Origin: JAICJC01 sp963709425
Lineage (GTDB): Bacteria; Actinomycetota; Thermoleophilia; Gaiellales; JAICJC01
DNA: 64,000 nt
Assembly: GCA_963709425.1 (NCBI GenBank)
Contig: CAVPWG010000003.1
Span: forward strand, 1 to 64,000
Direction: 5' to 3'
Below the pieces are notes generated by a model that made no database searches, was not told the DNA's origin, and worked only from the letters and a program-made list of their open reading frames with translations. The translations under genes were made by a program, and so were the position numbers. The stretch's first letter is position 1, and the number at the start of each line of letters is the position of its first letter. Of the stretch, positions 44,784 through 53,376 are shown piece after piece.

Positions 44784-45758
44784 GTGCCCCATTTCGACCT
44801 TCCGCTCGACGAGCTACGCGAGTACCGGTCGGAGACGATCGCGCCCGACGATCTCGACGCCTACTGGGAGGAGGCGATCCGCACCGCGCGCGACCGTGCC
44901 ACGGCGGCGACGTTCGCGCCCTACAAGCCCGACGTCTACGGTCCGCTCGAGGTATTCGACGTGACCTTTTCGGGCGCCGAGGGTCATCCGGTGCGGGGCT
45001 GGTTCCTGCGTCCCCGCGCGGCGACCGGGCCCATCCCGTGCCGGGTCACGTTCATCGGCTACGGCGGCGGCCGCGGCCTCGCGGCCGAGCACACGCTGTA
45101 CGCAGCGGCGGGGTTCGCCGAGCTCGTGGTCGACACGCGCAGCCAGGGCGGCACGTGGTCGGCCGGCGCCACCGGCGACCCGGGCGCAGGCGACTCCGGC
45201 CCCGAGACTCCCGGCGTCATGACGCGCGGGATCCTCGACCCGCGGACCTACTACTACCGGCGCCTCTATGTCGACGCGGCCCGCGCGGTCGAGACCGCCG
45301 CCGCCGACCCGCGGGTCGACGCCGAGCGGATCGGGGTCTCGGGCTTCAGCCAGGGCGGCGGCCTGTCGCTCGCGAGCGCGGCGCTCGTACCCGGCATGGT
45401 GCGCCTGTGCCAAGCCGACATGCCCTACCTGTCGGACATCGAGCACGCCATGACCCTCACCGGGGAGCACCCCTACGCCGAGCTCGTCGACTACCTGGCC
45501 CAGCACCAGGAGCACCTGGCGACCGCGCTTCGCACCCTGAGCTACGTCGACAACGCGGTGCTTGTGCCCCGAATCACCGCCCGCTGCTCGGTGAGCGTCG
45601 GGCTCATGGACGTGATCTGTCCCCCGTCGTCGGTCTTCGCGGCATTCAACGCGATCGAGGCCCCGAAGGAGATCGCCGTGTACCCGTACTCGGGCCACGA
45701 CGTCCCCGGGCACCACATCGAGCATCAGCTCGAGGAGTTCGCGCGCGAGATGGCCTAG
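44784..45758 (+). CDS. Acetyl-xylan-esterase-like (AXE1 family) hydrolase
   Basis: The 324-residue alpha/beta hydrolase has the nucleophile in GVSGFSQGGGLSLASAAL, the oxyanion region TFIGYGGGRG, the acid in GLMDVICPPSSVF and the histidine in YPYSGHDVPGHHIEHQ. YYYRRLYVDAARAVE is typical of AXE1/cephalosporin-C deacetylases, which remove acetyl groups from sugars or antibiotics. No signal peptide, so it acts inside the cell. The GTG is six bases after TAGGCT (44772-44777), whose first three bases are the stop of the gene before. Confidence 0.9.
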   Translation: MPHFDLPLDELREYRSETIAPDDLDAYWEEAIRTARDRATAATFAPYKPDVYGPLEVFDVTFSGAEGHPVRGWFLRPRAATGPIPCRVTFIGYGGGRGLAAEHTLYAAAGFAELVVDTRSQGGTWSAGATGDPGAGDSGPETPGVMTRGILDPRTYYYRRLYVDAARAVETAAADPRVDAERIGVSGFSQGGGLSLASAALVPGMVRLCQADMPYLSDIEHAMTLTGEHPYAELVDYLAQHQEHLATALRTLSYVDNAVLVPRITARCSVSVGLMDVICPPSSVFAAFNAIEAPKEIAVYPYSGHDVPGHHIEHQLEEFAREMA

Positions 45759-45761
45759 ACG

Positions 45762-46859
45762 CTAGGCCGCGCTCGTACGGTGGGCGGCGCGGGCCAGCCA
45801 GTCCGGCGCGACCTCGACGCCCCAGCCCGGGCCCTCCGGAGCCGTGACGCGGCCGTCGCTCACCTCGAGCGGCGACGTGAAGAGGCCGTCCTGCCACGGG
45901 TAGTAGTCGGAGCCCTCGATCGAGAACTCGACGTACGGGCCGGCATTCGGCACCACGGCGAGCAGGTGGAGCGCGAAGATCGTCACGAGCGACAGGTTGG
46001 CCGAGTGCGGGACGCATGGCAGGCCGGCGTCCGCGGCCATCGCCGCGACTGCCAGCGCCCGCGTGAAGCCGCCGACGTAGCAGACGTCGGGCTGGATGAT
46101 GTCCACGGCGCGCCGCTCGACGATCTGCCGCCAGCTCGAGAGCAGGCAGTCCTGCTCGCCGCCGGCGACGTCCAGCGCGAGCGCGCGCGCCACCTCGGCC
46201 GTCCACCCGACCTCCCAGTACGGGCACGGCTCCTCGAAGTGCACGACGCCGTGCTGCTCGAGAAACCGCCCGACCTCGATCGCCCGGCCCGGGCTGTAGC
46301 AGCTGTTGGCGTCGACGAGCAGGCGCGCATCGGCGCCGACGGCGGCGCGCACCGCCAGCACCACGGCTTCGGTGCGGCCGGGCCACTCGTCCTGGTCGTG
46401 TCCACACTCCCGCCCCACCCGGATCTTGAAGGCCGTGAAGCCGTGGCGGTCGCGCAGCGCGGCCAGGCGGGCGGCCTCCTCCGCCGGCGCGATGTCGCGG
46501 CGCATGCTCGACGCGTAGGCGTGGATCGGTGCGGCGGGCGACCCGAGGAGCTCGCTCACCCCCAGACCCTCGAGCTGCCCGCGGAGGTCCCAGAGGGCGG
46601 TGTCGACGCCGGCGAGCGCCCGGCACACGTACGAGCCGGGGAACTTGTGCTCGGCGTCGAGCACCCGGGTCGCGACGGCCTGCGGATCGAGTGGGTCCAT
46701 CCCCAGCGCGTGCGGCGCCACCTGCCGGTGCAGCACCTCGGTGGTGATGTCGGCGTTGTACGGCGCGACCTGGCCCCAACCCTCGGCGCCGTCATCGGTG
46801 CTGACGCGGACGAACGCGACCCACTCGTTCCCGTAGCTGTCGATCCGAGCGATCCGCAT
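45762..46859 (-). CDS. Mandelate-racemase/muconate-lactonizing-like enolase-superfamily enzyme
   Basis: The 365-residue product has the capping domain and barrel of the superfamily. Metal ligands lie in LLVDANSCYSPGR (D), HFEEPCPYW (E) and AGGEQDCLL (E); the catalytic base pair lies in AFKIRVGRE (KxR) and the His/Asp dyad in IIQPDVCYVGG and PCVPHSANLSLVTIF. KxR plus His suggests an acid-sugar dehydratase, but the substrate cannot be told. It is six bases from the aldo/keto reductase gene on the same strand, forming a likely sugar-catabolic pair. Confidence 0.88.
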   Translation of the reverse strand: MRIARIDSYGNEWVAFVRVSTDDGAEGWGQVAPYNADITTEVLHRQVAPHALGMDPLDPQAVATRVLDAEHKFPGSYVCRALAGVDTALWDLRGQLEGLGVSELLGSPAAPIHAYASSMRRDIAPAEEAARLAALRDRHGFTAFKIRVGRECGHDQDEWPGRTEAVVLAVRAAVGADARLLVDANSCYSPGRAIEVGRFLEQHGVVHFEEPCPYWEVGWTAEVARALALDVAGGEQDCLLSSWRQIVERRAVDIIQPDVCYVGGFTRALAVAAMAADAGLPCVPHSANLSLVTIFALHLLAVVPNAGPYVEFSIEGSDYYPWQDGLFTSPLEVSDGRVTAPEGPGWGVEVAPDWLARAAHRTSAA

Positions 46860-46865
46860 ACGCGG

Positions 46866-47672
46866 CTATGCCGCCAGCCGGGCGACGAGCTCGCGCTCGT
46901 CGGGGCCGAACCACGGCGGCGCGCCGGCCGCGGCGTTCTCGGCGGCCCGCTCAGGCCGCGACGTCGCGGGGATGGCGACGTGGCAGCGGGGGTCGCTCAG
47001 GACCCACTTCAGGAGCGCCTGCGGCCACGTGTGCACGCCGAATGGGCCGAGCGGGAGAAGCTCGTCGGGCGACGGATGCCGGCGGAGGAGCTCACCCTTC
47101 GCGAGCGGGCGCATGACAACCACGCCGATCCCGAGCTCGTCGGCCAGGGGCAGCACACGCTCCTCGACCTCCCGTTCGATCGGGTTGTAGGGGACCTGGA
47201 TCGCCCCGATGCGGGCTGTTCGCATCACGTCCTCGAGCTCGCCGAACCGGCTCGCCTGCCAGTGGGTGGCCCCGATCGCGGCCACCTTCCCCTCGTCGCG
47301 CAGGCGCTCGAGCGTCGCCAGCCGCCTCGGCCACGCCACGAGGTTGTGCACCTGGTACAGGTCGACACGCCCGCCGAGCCAGCCCAGGGCGCGTTCGATC
47401 TGGACGTCGGCCTCGGCGTCGTCGTCCGTCCACACCTTCGTCGCGACCAGGACCTCGTCCCGGCGCCCGGCGAGGGCGCCGCCGAGCACCCGTTCGGCCT
47501 CGCCGTACATCGGCGAGCTGTCGAAGAGCGTCGTCCCGGCCGCGATCGCCGAGTCGACCACGCTCCGCACGTCCCGCTCGGCGGCCTCGCCGCGAACGTC
47601 GAACGTCTGCCACGTGCCCATCCCGACAGCCGGGACGGTGAGCCCGCTCCGGCCGAGCGCGCGCAGGTCCAC
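46866..47672 (-). CDS. Aldo/keto reductase
   Basis: The 268-residue barrel has the catalytic tetrad in TTLFDSSPMYGEAERVLG (Asp, Tyr), VLVATKVW (Lys) and LYQVHNLVAWP (His), with NADP-binding elements VVMRPLAKGELL and AIPATSRPERAAENAAA. Starts with GTG and ends six bases before the enolase-type gene, so both may serve one sugar or aldehyde pathway. Confidence 0.9.
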   Translation of the reverse strand: MDLRALGRSGLTVPAVGMGTWQTFDVRGEAAERDVRSVVDSAIAAGTTLFDSSPMYGEAERVLGGALAGRRDEVLVATKVWTDDDAEADVQIERALGWLGGRVDLYQVHNLVAWPRRLATLERLRDEGKVAAIGATHWQASRFGELEDVMRTARIGAIQVPYNPIEREVEERVLPLADELGIGVVVMRPLAKGELLRRHPSPDELLPLGPFGVHTWPQALLKWVLSDPRCHVAIPATSRPERAAENAAAGAPPWFGPDERELVARLAA

Positions 47673-47675
47673 CCG

Positions 47676-47954
47676 TCAGGCCGCCGGGGCGGCGAAGCGC
47701 ACCGCGGCCCGCTCGCGGGCCCGCTCGATCTCCCGCGCCCGGCTGCGCGGCGGCCCGTGAGCGACGAGCTCGTCCAGCAGACGGCTCGAAGCCTCGGCGA
47801 CGGCCGTCACAGCGCGGTCGAACGCCTCCTGGTTCGCGCGTGCAGGCTGGCGCATGCCGCTGATCTTGCGCACGTACTGGACCGCCGCCTCGTCGACCTC
47901 GGCGGCCGTCGTCGGCGGCTCATAGTTGTGAAGTGGGCGAATCGACCGGCACAT
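47676..47954 (-). CDS. DUF2277 family protein
   Basis: The 92-residue product begins MCRSIRPLHNYEPPTTAAEV and has VQYVRKISGMRQPARANQEA and SSRLLDELVAHGPPRSR, which is the pattern of DUF2277. The family is small and uncharacterised; CRSI at the start and KISGxxxPxxANxxAF are its signatures. It lies three bases before the aldo/keto reductase gene. Confidence 0.88.
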   Translation of the reverse strand: MCRSIRPLHNYEPPTTAAEVDEAAVQYVRKISGMRQPARANQEAFDRAVTAVAEASSRLLDELVAHGPPRSRAREIERARERAAVRFAAPAA

Positions 47955-47990
47955 GAGGAAGCTCCCTCCGTCTTTTGCAGTCGAAGCAGA

Positions 47991-48594
47991 CTAGTCGTGC
48001 TTCTCGGCGCCCGGCGACGGGAAGCTCTGGCGCAGGAACCAGTCCCACGCGCGGTCGCTCGAACAGCGCCGCTGGGCAGGAGCAGGCGCGCCGACGCGGT
48101 GGCCTTGATCCGCGCCTTGGGCCTGCGGGCCGTCAGCGCCTTCCCGATCGCCCTCGCCACGTCGTCGGGTGAGCCGGCGAGCCTGGCCGCCGGCCCCCGC
48201 TCGTAGGACTCCCGCGTCGCCTTCGCGACCGCCGCGTTGAACGCGTCGTAGACGGTCGCGACCTCGGGCCGGGACTCGATCGACGCCGCCGCCGCGTCGC
48301 CGAAGCCGCTTCGGATGAGGCCGGGCTCGATCACGATCACATCGATACCGTAGCCGCGTACCTCGAATCGAAGGGCGTCGCTCAGCGCCTCGACCGCGTG
48401 CTTGGTGCCATCGACGCCGAGTCGGTCAGGTCGAGCGCCAGCGTCCGGCACCCGGCCGAGCGCAGGTCTCCAAGCCGCTCGGGGTCGCGGGCCGCCGCCC
48501 AGACATCCCACCCGCTCGCCGCCAGACGGCGGGCGGTCGCGGCGCCGATCCCGGACGAGCAGCCGGTGATGAGGACGGCACGCGAGGATGACTG
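47991..48594 (-). pseudogene. Short-chain dehydrogenase gene with internal deletion
   Basis: The N-terminal part reads RAVLITGCSSGIGAATARRL and DVWAAARDPERLGDL (dinucleotide site) down to LALDLTDSASM. Near 48410 it jumps in another frame to TKHAVEALSDALRFEVRGYG, just after where YxxxK should be, so about 90 residues with the catalytic Ser and Tyr are lost. A further shift near the end gives AWDWFLRQSFPSPGAEKHD before the stop at 47991. No start codon is visible. Confidence 0.7.
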
Positions 48595-48628
48595 GACGGC
48601 GGGGACGGACGGGCGAATGAACTCTACG

Positions 48629-48640
48629 CCGACCGGTCGG
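48629..48640. promoter_or_regulatory. Palindrome CCGACCGGTCGG
   Basis: This perfect 12-bp palindrome lies about 40 bases upstream of the broken dehydrogenase gene. ACCGACCGGTCGGT-like sites are commonly bound by TetR-type regulators beside such genes; no TetR gene is in the window. Confidence 0.4.
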
Positions 48641-48721
48641 CTTCCAGGATCTATGTAAACGGGGCTTTAGGACCTTGTGAGAATCCCGCCCCGAGGCAGT
48701 AGATCGCCCCCGATCCGGTCG

Positions 48722-49474
48722 ATGATGGCGGGCATGCTCCGAACGCGCCGAACCTCCGCGGCGGCCATCGTGCTCGCCATGCTCGCAATGCTCCTCTGCG
48801 CCTCCCAGGCGGCCGCGTCCGCCAACTTCTCGCACAGGACCTTCTACCAGCAGTTCCGGCACCGTCTGAAGCCGCACACCTGGACGCTCTACAACGGTGT
48901 GCCGGCGTGCTGCAAGGACTCGCGCTGGGCGCCGTCGCACGTGGTCTCCAGGCACGGGGCGCTTCGCATCCGCACGTACAAGGACGCCCGCTACGGCGGC
49001 AGGTGGGTGTCGGGCGGCGTCTCCATGGCACGGATGGTGAACCAGACGTACGGCCGCTGGGTGGTTCGCTTCCGGATGAAGAAGGGTGTCGGCGTGGGCA
49101 TGGACGTCGCCCTGCGTCCGAGCGGGAGCGGCACGGTCGTCGACTGGATCGAGGAGTCGTCGGACAAGGGCGGCGCGCGCCGCATCGAGACGGCGACGCT
49201 CCACTATGGCCACACGAGGGTGCACGCGCGCGTCCGCGCCAACTTCACGCGGTGGCACACGATGACGCTCTCGTGGAGACCCGGCCGGATCACCGTCAAG
49301 CTCGATGGCCGCCGGTGGGCGAACTTCCGCCACCACGTCCCGTCCTCACCGATGCACATGGTCATGCAGACGAACACCGGGACGAACGGCTTCACCGGCG
49401 TGATGCCGAACGCGTCGACGCCACGCCGGGTCGCGCTTCAGGTCGACTACGTGGCCGTCTACCGCTACCGCTGA
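48722..49474 (+). CDS. Secreted GH16-like (laminarinase fold) protein, nucleophile replaced
   Basis: A signal peptide (AAAIVLAMLAMLLCASQAAA) precedes a GH16-type jelly roll: NQTYGRWVVRFRMKKGVGVG, LRPSGSGTVVDWIEESSD, WHTMTLSWRPGRITVKLDGR and VDYVAVYRYR. GH16 enzymes use ExDxxE; here the strand reads VVDWIE, so Asp and the acid/base Glu are kept but the nucleophile Glu is Val. It may be a binding protein only. ATGs at 48722, 48725 and 48734 are possible starts. It ends ten bases inside the convergent cyclase gene. Confidence 0.75.
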   Translation: MMAGMLRTRRTSAAAIVLAMLAMLLCASQAAASANFSHRTFYQQFRHRLKPHTWTLYNGVPACCKDSRWAPSHVVSRHGALRIRTYKDARYGGRWVSGGVSMARMVNQTYGRWVVRFRMKKGVGVGMDVALRPSGSGTVVDWIEESSDKGGARRIETATLHYGHTRVHARVRANFTRWHTMTLSWRPGRITVKLDGRRWANFRHHVPSSPMHMVMQTNTGTNGFTGVMPNASTPRRVALQVDYVAVYRYR

Positions 49475-52400
49475 GCGAGCGCCAACGACCGGTGGAATGC
49501 CTCGGCAGCCATGGCGCCGAGGACGTACTCCTTCGTCCGGAACATGTCGACGGCGGCGCGGGCATGCGGCTCGGCGGCCTCGGCGTCACCCGCCGCGCCC
49601 AGGGCGCGTGCGAGCGCCAGCCTCGCCTCGGCGTTCAGAATCAGCCAATCGCCGCCTCCGGCGGTCGCGACCGCCCTGCGCGCCGAGGCGACGGCGCCGT
49701 CCACGTCCGCTGAAGCCAGGGACACCTCCGAGAGCGCGAGATGGGCCCGCGTGGTCGCCTCGTACGCGTCCCGGCCTGCGACCCGCTCGAGCGCCGTGTG
49801 CGCCGCCATGCCGGCGGCGACGGCGTTCCCGACCCGGGCCTCGGCCAGCGCCAGCCAGCTCCAGGAGACCGCAGCGATCGAAAGCGAGCCACGGCTCTCC
49901 ATCTCGGCGATGGACGGCGACATCACGGCGCGGGCCTCATCGAACCGTCCGGCCTGCAGGAGCATCAGCCGGCGATGGTCGGCGAGGCGCCACGTGCTCG
50001 TGCGGCCGAGGTCCTGTTCGATCGCGAGCGCCACGTCGTACAGCCGCCACGCCTCGGCGTCCTGGCCGCGAAGCAGCGCCAGCATCGCCTGCCCCTGGGT
50101 CAGCTCCGACCGGACGGTGGGCCGGACTCCGAGCTCGACCATCAGGCCGGCCAGGAGCCCCTCGGCCTCTGAGACGGGCATCGGCGAGTCGACGACAGCC
50201 GAGCAGAGGATCGAAAGCGCCCAGACCGAGTCCTCATCGATGTCGCGGAGCACGCCGATCGCACGACGCACAGACGCGACCGCGTCGGCGGCCCGGCCCA
50301 GCCACCACTCGGCGTCCGACCTCGCGCACAGCGCGGTCGCGACTGCGCGCGAGGCGTCCATCGTCTCGAGCTCCGCGAGGGCCGCGTTGGTCTGAACGAT
50401 CACCTCGCGTTCGTTGACGGCCTCGGAGGACGTCTCCCGCACGGAACCGAGGCGCAGCACCCGCGCCCGCAGCTCCACGGCGCGCGCGCCGAGCTGGGCA
50501 GCGAGATCCGCGCCGTCGGCCAGCAGCGTGTTCAGGTCCTCCGTGGGAAGCAGGTTCCAGCCGGCGGCCACCAGCTCGACCATTGCCGCCGCGCGCTCCG
50601 GGCTCCGCTCGGGGAGCAGGTCGAGGGCCCGCTCGAGGAGGAATCGCGCCCGCCGTGGGTCGCCCATCGTGTCGGCTCGGCGACCCGCCTCCGCAAGCCG
50701 CGTTCCGGCCTCCTCACCCAGACGCGCAGTCGCGTCACCGGCCATGCCGAGCTCCGTCTGGAGCCGGAAGGCCCGCTCGAGGTGGTCGCCGACCATCGCG
50801 TCGCCCGCCCCGTCGGCGTCGAGCCAGCCTGCGAGCCCCACGTGGAGCTGGCTCCGCCGCGCCTTGGGCAGGAGGCCGTATGCGGCGTCCTGAAGGAGCG
50901 CGTGGCCGAACCGGTGCCGGCCGACGGTGGTGGGCTCGACGAGCTCGCGCTGGGCGAGCCGCTCGAGCTCGTCGTCCACCGGCCGGCCGACCAGAGCCTC
51001 GACGGCGGCCGCCGGGAAATCCCTGCCGGCGACGGCCGCGACGCCCACGACCTCCTGCTCCGGCTCGGGCAGCGCCTCGAGCCGAGCCGCGAGCAGCACC
51101 TGGAGCGACCGCGGGAGGCCCGCCGCCTCGGCCTCGTCGCCGACCAGCGCCGCCAGATGCTCGGCGAAGAGCGGGTTGCCCTCGGCCGCGACCACGATCC
51201 GATCGGCCTGCTCGGCCTCGAGACCCGGGCGCGCGTAGCTGAGCAGGCGCCGGGTGTCGGGGTCGTCGAGGCGCTCGAGCGCCATCGAGATCGTGTTGGC
51301 GCCCCTCCCCCACGCGGGCCGCCGGTCGGAAAGCTCCGGCCTCGCGGTGCAGACGACGAGGAGCGCCCGGCGGCGGCTGTCCCCCAGCAGCTGCTCGACG
51401 ATGTCGAGGAGGAGGGCGCTCGCCCAGTGCACGTCCTCGAGCAGGACGACCACGGTGCGCGTCTCGGCCAGAGCGCCGATCAGCCGTGAGACGGCCCATG
51501 CGACGTCCGGTGCGGCCGCGCCCCGGCGCAGGCACGCGGCGACCGCCGCCGCGTCCTGATCGCCCAGCATGACCTCGGCGATGCCCTCCGAGAGGCTGCT
51601 CCCGTTCGGGATCGCGGCCCGCGCCACCTCCAGCAGAGGCTCGAGCGACGACGACTCGGTGATCGCCCGGCATTGACCCGTCAGGATCGTGAGGCCGTCC
51701 TCGAGCCGCGGCAGCTCCGCGACGAGTCGCGACTTGCCGATCCCCGGCTGGCCGATCACGGTGACGAGGTGGGGCCGCTGGGCACGGCTCGAGCGCTCGA
51801 GCGCCCAGCGCAGGAGGCCGGTCTCCGCGGCGCGCCCGATCATCGGCAGGTCGAGCCGCCGGCGATGACTGCGCGCCTCCGGATCGACGCCGTCCAGCCG
51901 CCATGCCCGGAGCGGCTCGCGCTTTCCCTTGGCCGCGATAGGCGCCACCTGCTGCCCATCCGCCGCGTGCCCGACGAGCGCCCACGTCGCCTCGCCGACG
52001 AGGACGTCGCCGGGCGCCGCAGCCTGCTCGAGCCGAGCCGCCACGTTCACGGCGTCGCCCACGACGAGCGACTCGCCCTGGGTCGGATCGCGCGCGAGCA
52101 CGTCGCCCGTGTTGATGCCGATGCGGGCCTGGATCTCCCCGATCGCCCGCACCGCATCGCGCATCTCGAGTGCCGCCCTGAGCGCGCGCAGCGCGTCGTC
52201 TTCGCGCACGGTCGGGATCCCGAAGACCGCCATCAGCGCGTCGCCGATCACCTTCTCCACAACGCCGCCGTTTCGCTCCACGGGCTCGCGGACAGCCGCG
52301 TAGAACCTCGACATCACGCCGCGCATGACCTCGGGGTCGGACCGCTCGGCGAGCGCCGTCGATCCGACGACGTCGCAGAAGAGCACGGTGACGGTCTTTC

Positions 52401-52506
52401 GCACCTCACGGGTCGAGGCGGGGGCGGCGCCGAGCGGCGCCGCGCACGAATTGCAGAAGCGCGCCCCGGCGGGGTTCTCCTGGCCGCACTGCGCGCACTC
52501 GATCAC
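49465..52506 (-). CDS. Class III adenylate/guanylate cyclase - AAA ATPase - TPR protein
   Basis: The 1013-residue product has a zinc ribbon (CAQCGQENPAGARFCNSC, residues 4-21), a class III cyclase domain (residues 38-210: TVLFCDVVGST, VIGDALMAVFG, IGINTGDVL, VVGDAVNVAARLEQ), an AAA-type ATPase with Walker A VIGQPGIGKSRL and Walker B VVVLLEDVHWA, and a long TPR region. The metal-binding Asp residues are present. Such proteins probably link signals to cyclic-nucleotide formation; the signal is unknown. GTG start six bases after TAGACT (52513-52518). Confidence 0.88.
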   Translation of the reverse strand: MIECAQCGQENPAGARFCNSCAAPLGAAPASTREVRKTVTVLFCDVVGSTALAERSDPEVMRGVMSRFYAAVREPVERNGGVVEKVIGDALMAVFGIPTVREDDALRALRAALEMRDAVRAIGEIQARIGINTGDVLARDPTQGESLVVGDAVNVAARLEQAAAPGDVLVGEATWALVGHAADGQQVAPIAAKGKREPLRAWRLDGVDPEARSHRRRLDLPMIGRAAETGLLRWALERSSRAQRPHLVTVIGQPGIGKSRLVAELPRLEDGLTILTGQCRAITESSSLEPLLEVARAAIPNGSSLSEGIAEVMLGDQDAAAVAACLRRGAAAPDVAWAVSRLIGALAETRTVVVLLEDVHWASALLLDIVEQLLGDSRRRALLVVCTARPELSDRRPAWGRGANTISMALERLDDPDTRRLLSYARPGLEAEQADRIVVAAEGNPLFAEHLAALVGDEAEAAGLPRSLQVLLAARLEALPEPEQEVVGVAAVAGRDFPAAAVEALVGRPVDDELERLAQRELVEPTTVGRHRFGHALLQDAAYGLLPKARRSQLHVGLAGWLDADGAGDAMVGDHLERAFRLQTELGMAGDATARLGEEAGTRLAEAGRRADTMGDPRRARFLLERALDLLPERSPERAAAMVELVAAGWNLLPTEDLNTLLADGADLAAQLGARAVELRARVLRLGSVRETSSEAVNEREVIVQTNAALAELETMDASRAVATALCARSDAEWWLGRAADAVASVRRAIGVLRDIDEDSVWALSILCSAVVDSPMPVSEAEGLLAGLMVELGVRPTVRSELTQGQAMLALLRGQDAEAWRLYDVALAIEQDLGRTSTWRLADHRRLMLLQAGRFDEARAVMSPSIAEMESRGSLSIAAVSWSWLALAEARVGNAVAAGMAAHTALERVAGRDAYEATTRAHLALSEVSLASADVDGAVASARRAVATAGGGDWLILNAEARLALARALGAAGDAEAAEPHARAAVDMFRTKEYVLGAMAAEAFHRSLALAQR

Positions 52507-52548
52507 GATTCGAGTCTACGGGGTCGGAGACGCGGCGGATATCTCAAA

Positions 52549-52570
52549 TGTGTTCAGTATACTGAACACA
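52549..52570. promoter_or_regulatory. Perfect 22-bp palindrome containing the -10 box of an XRE regulator gene
   Basis: The half-site TGTGTTCAGTA (52549-52559) is repeated exactly inverted to 52570. The -10 box TATACT (52558-52563) spans its centre and the last base is the A of the start ATG. Six bases separate box and start, so the message is leaderless. A repressor bound here would block its own transcription. Confidence 0.75.
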
Positions 52571-53376
52571 TGCTCGGGGACACGATCCGGCACCGTCGCC
52601 AAGGGCTCGGCCTCTCCATGCGCGAGGCCTCACGGCGGATCGGCATCTCGACGGGCTACCTCGTCGAGCTCGAGCATGGGCGAAACCCGACGACCGGTCG
52701 CGCGCCGATGCCCTCACCCACCGTCCTGGCCGGGGTCGGGCGTGCCCTGGACATCGACCTCGCCACGCTGCTCCACCTCGCAGGCGTCACGCCGCCGCGC
52801 ACGGCCCACGTGCTGTTGGTCCAGGCGAGCGGCGCCCGACGGTCGGCTCGAGCCGCGGCCAGGCGCGCCGTTGCCGGCTCGGTCGATGCCTGGATGGAGG
52901 TCGCCGGCCGAGGCGATCCGGCCGGGGCTCTGCGCGCGGTCGCAGATCTCGTGGCGGGCCAGGCGAACGGCGATCCAAACAGGCGTCTGGGCCTCGTCTT
53001 CCAGGCGAGCGCGGGGGCGCTGCGCACGCGCGACATCCGGCAGGCCGTTGTGGTGAGCGAGCGAACGTGGGAGACGGACGTCGCCACGGTCTGCCGGGCC
53101 GCGGCGGGCACCGAGCCCACGGCCAACGTCTGCGTCTACCGCGAGGCCGACATCCGCGCGGCCGGGCCTGCCGATTCGCTGGCGACCGCGATCGATCTCA
53201 TCCGGGCGCATCCTCACGTCGTCGTGCAGGATCGGGACGGACGCCTCAGCGCCGGCCCCGCCGCCATCGAGGCCATCCTGGCGGCTGTCCGGCCCGAGGC
53301 GGTCGGCACCCACACGTGGGCGGCGCTCGCGGCGGCCGCGGCCGTCGGCCTCTACCGCGACACGGCGCCGGCATGA
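52570..53376 (+). CDS. XRE-family regulator, probably autoregulated
   Basis: The 268-residue product has an XRE helix-turn-helix at residues 4-62 (TIRHRRQGLGLSMREASRRI, STGYLVELEHGRNPTTGR, MPSPTVLAGVGRALDIDLA) and a C-terminal domain of unknown fold (residues 75-268) with VGLYRDTAPA at the end. The palindrome over its start is the likely operator. The end overlaps the start of the EamA transporter gene by four bases (ATGA), so the regulator probably controls that exporter. Confidence 0.8.
   Translation: MLGDTIRHRRQGLGLSMREASRRIGISTGYLVELEHGRNPTTGRAPMPSPTVLAGVGRALDIDLATLLHLAGVTPPRTAHVLLVQASGARRSARAAARRAVAGSVDAWMEVAGRGDPAGALRAVADLVAGQANGDPNRRLGLVFQASAGALRTRDIRQAVVVSERTWETDVATVCRAAAGTEPTANVCVYREADIRAAGPADSLATAIDLIRAHPHVVVQDRDGRLSAGPAAIEAILAAVRPEAVGTHTWAALAAAAAVGLYRDTAPA

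Noticed and set aside
45780..48206. Open frame of about 800 codons on the plus strand
   Set aside because: Antisense to the enolase-type, aldo/keto-reductase and DUF2277 genes, all of which have clear motifs.
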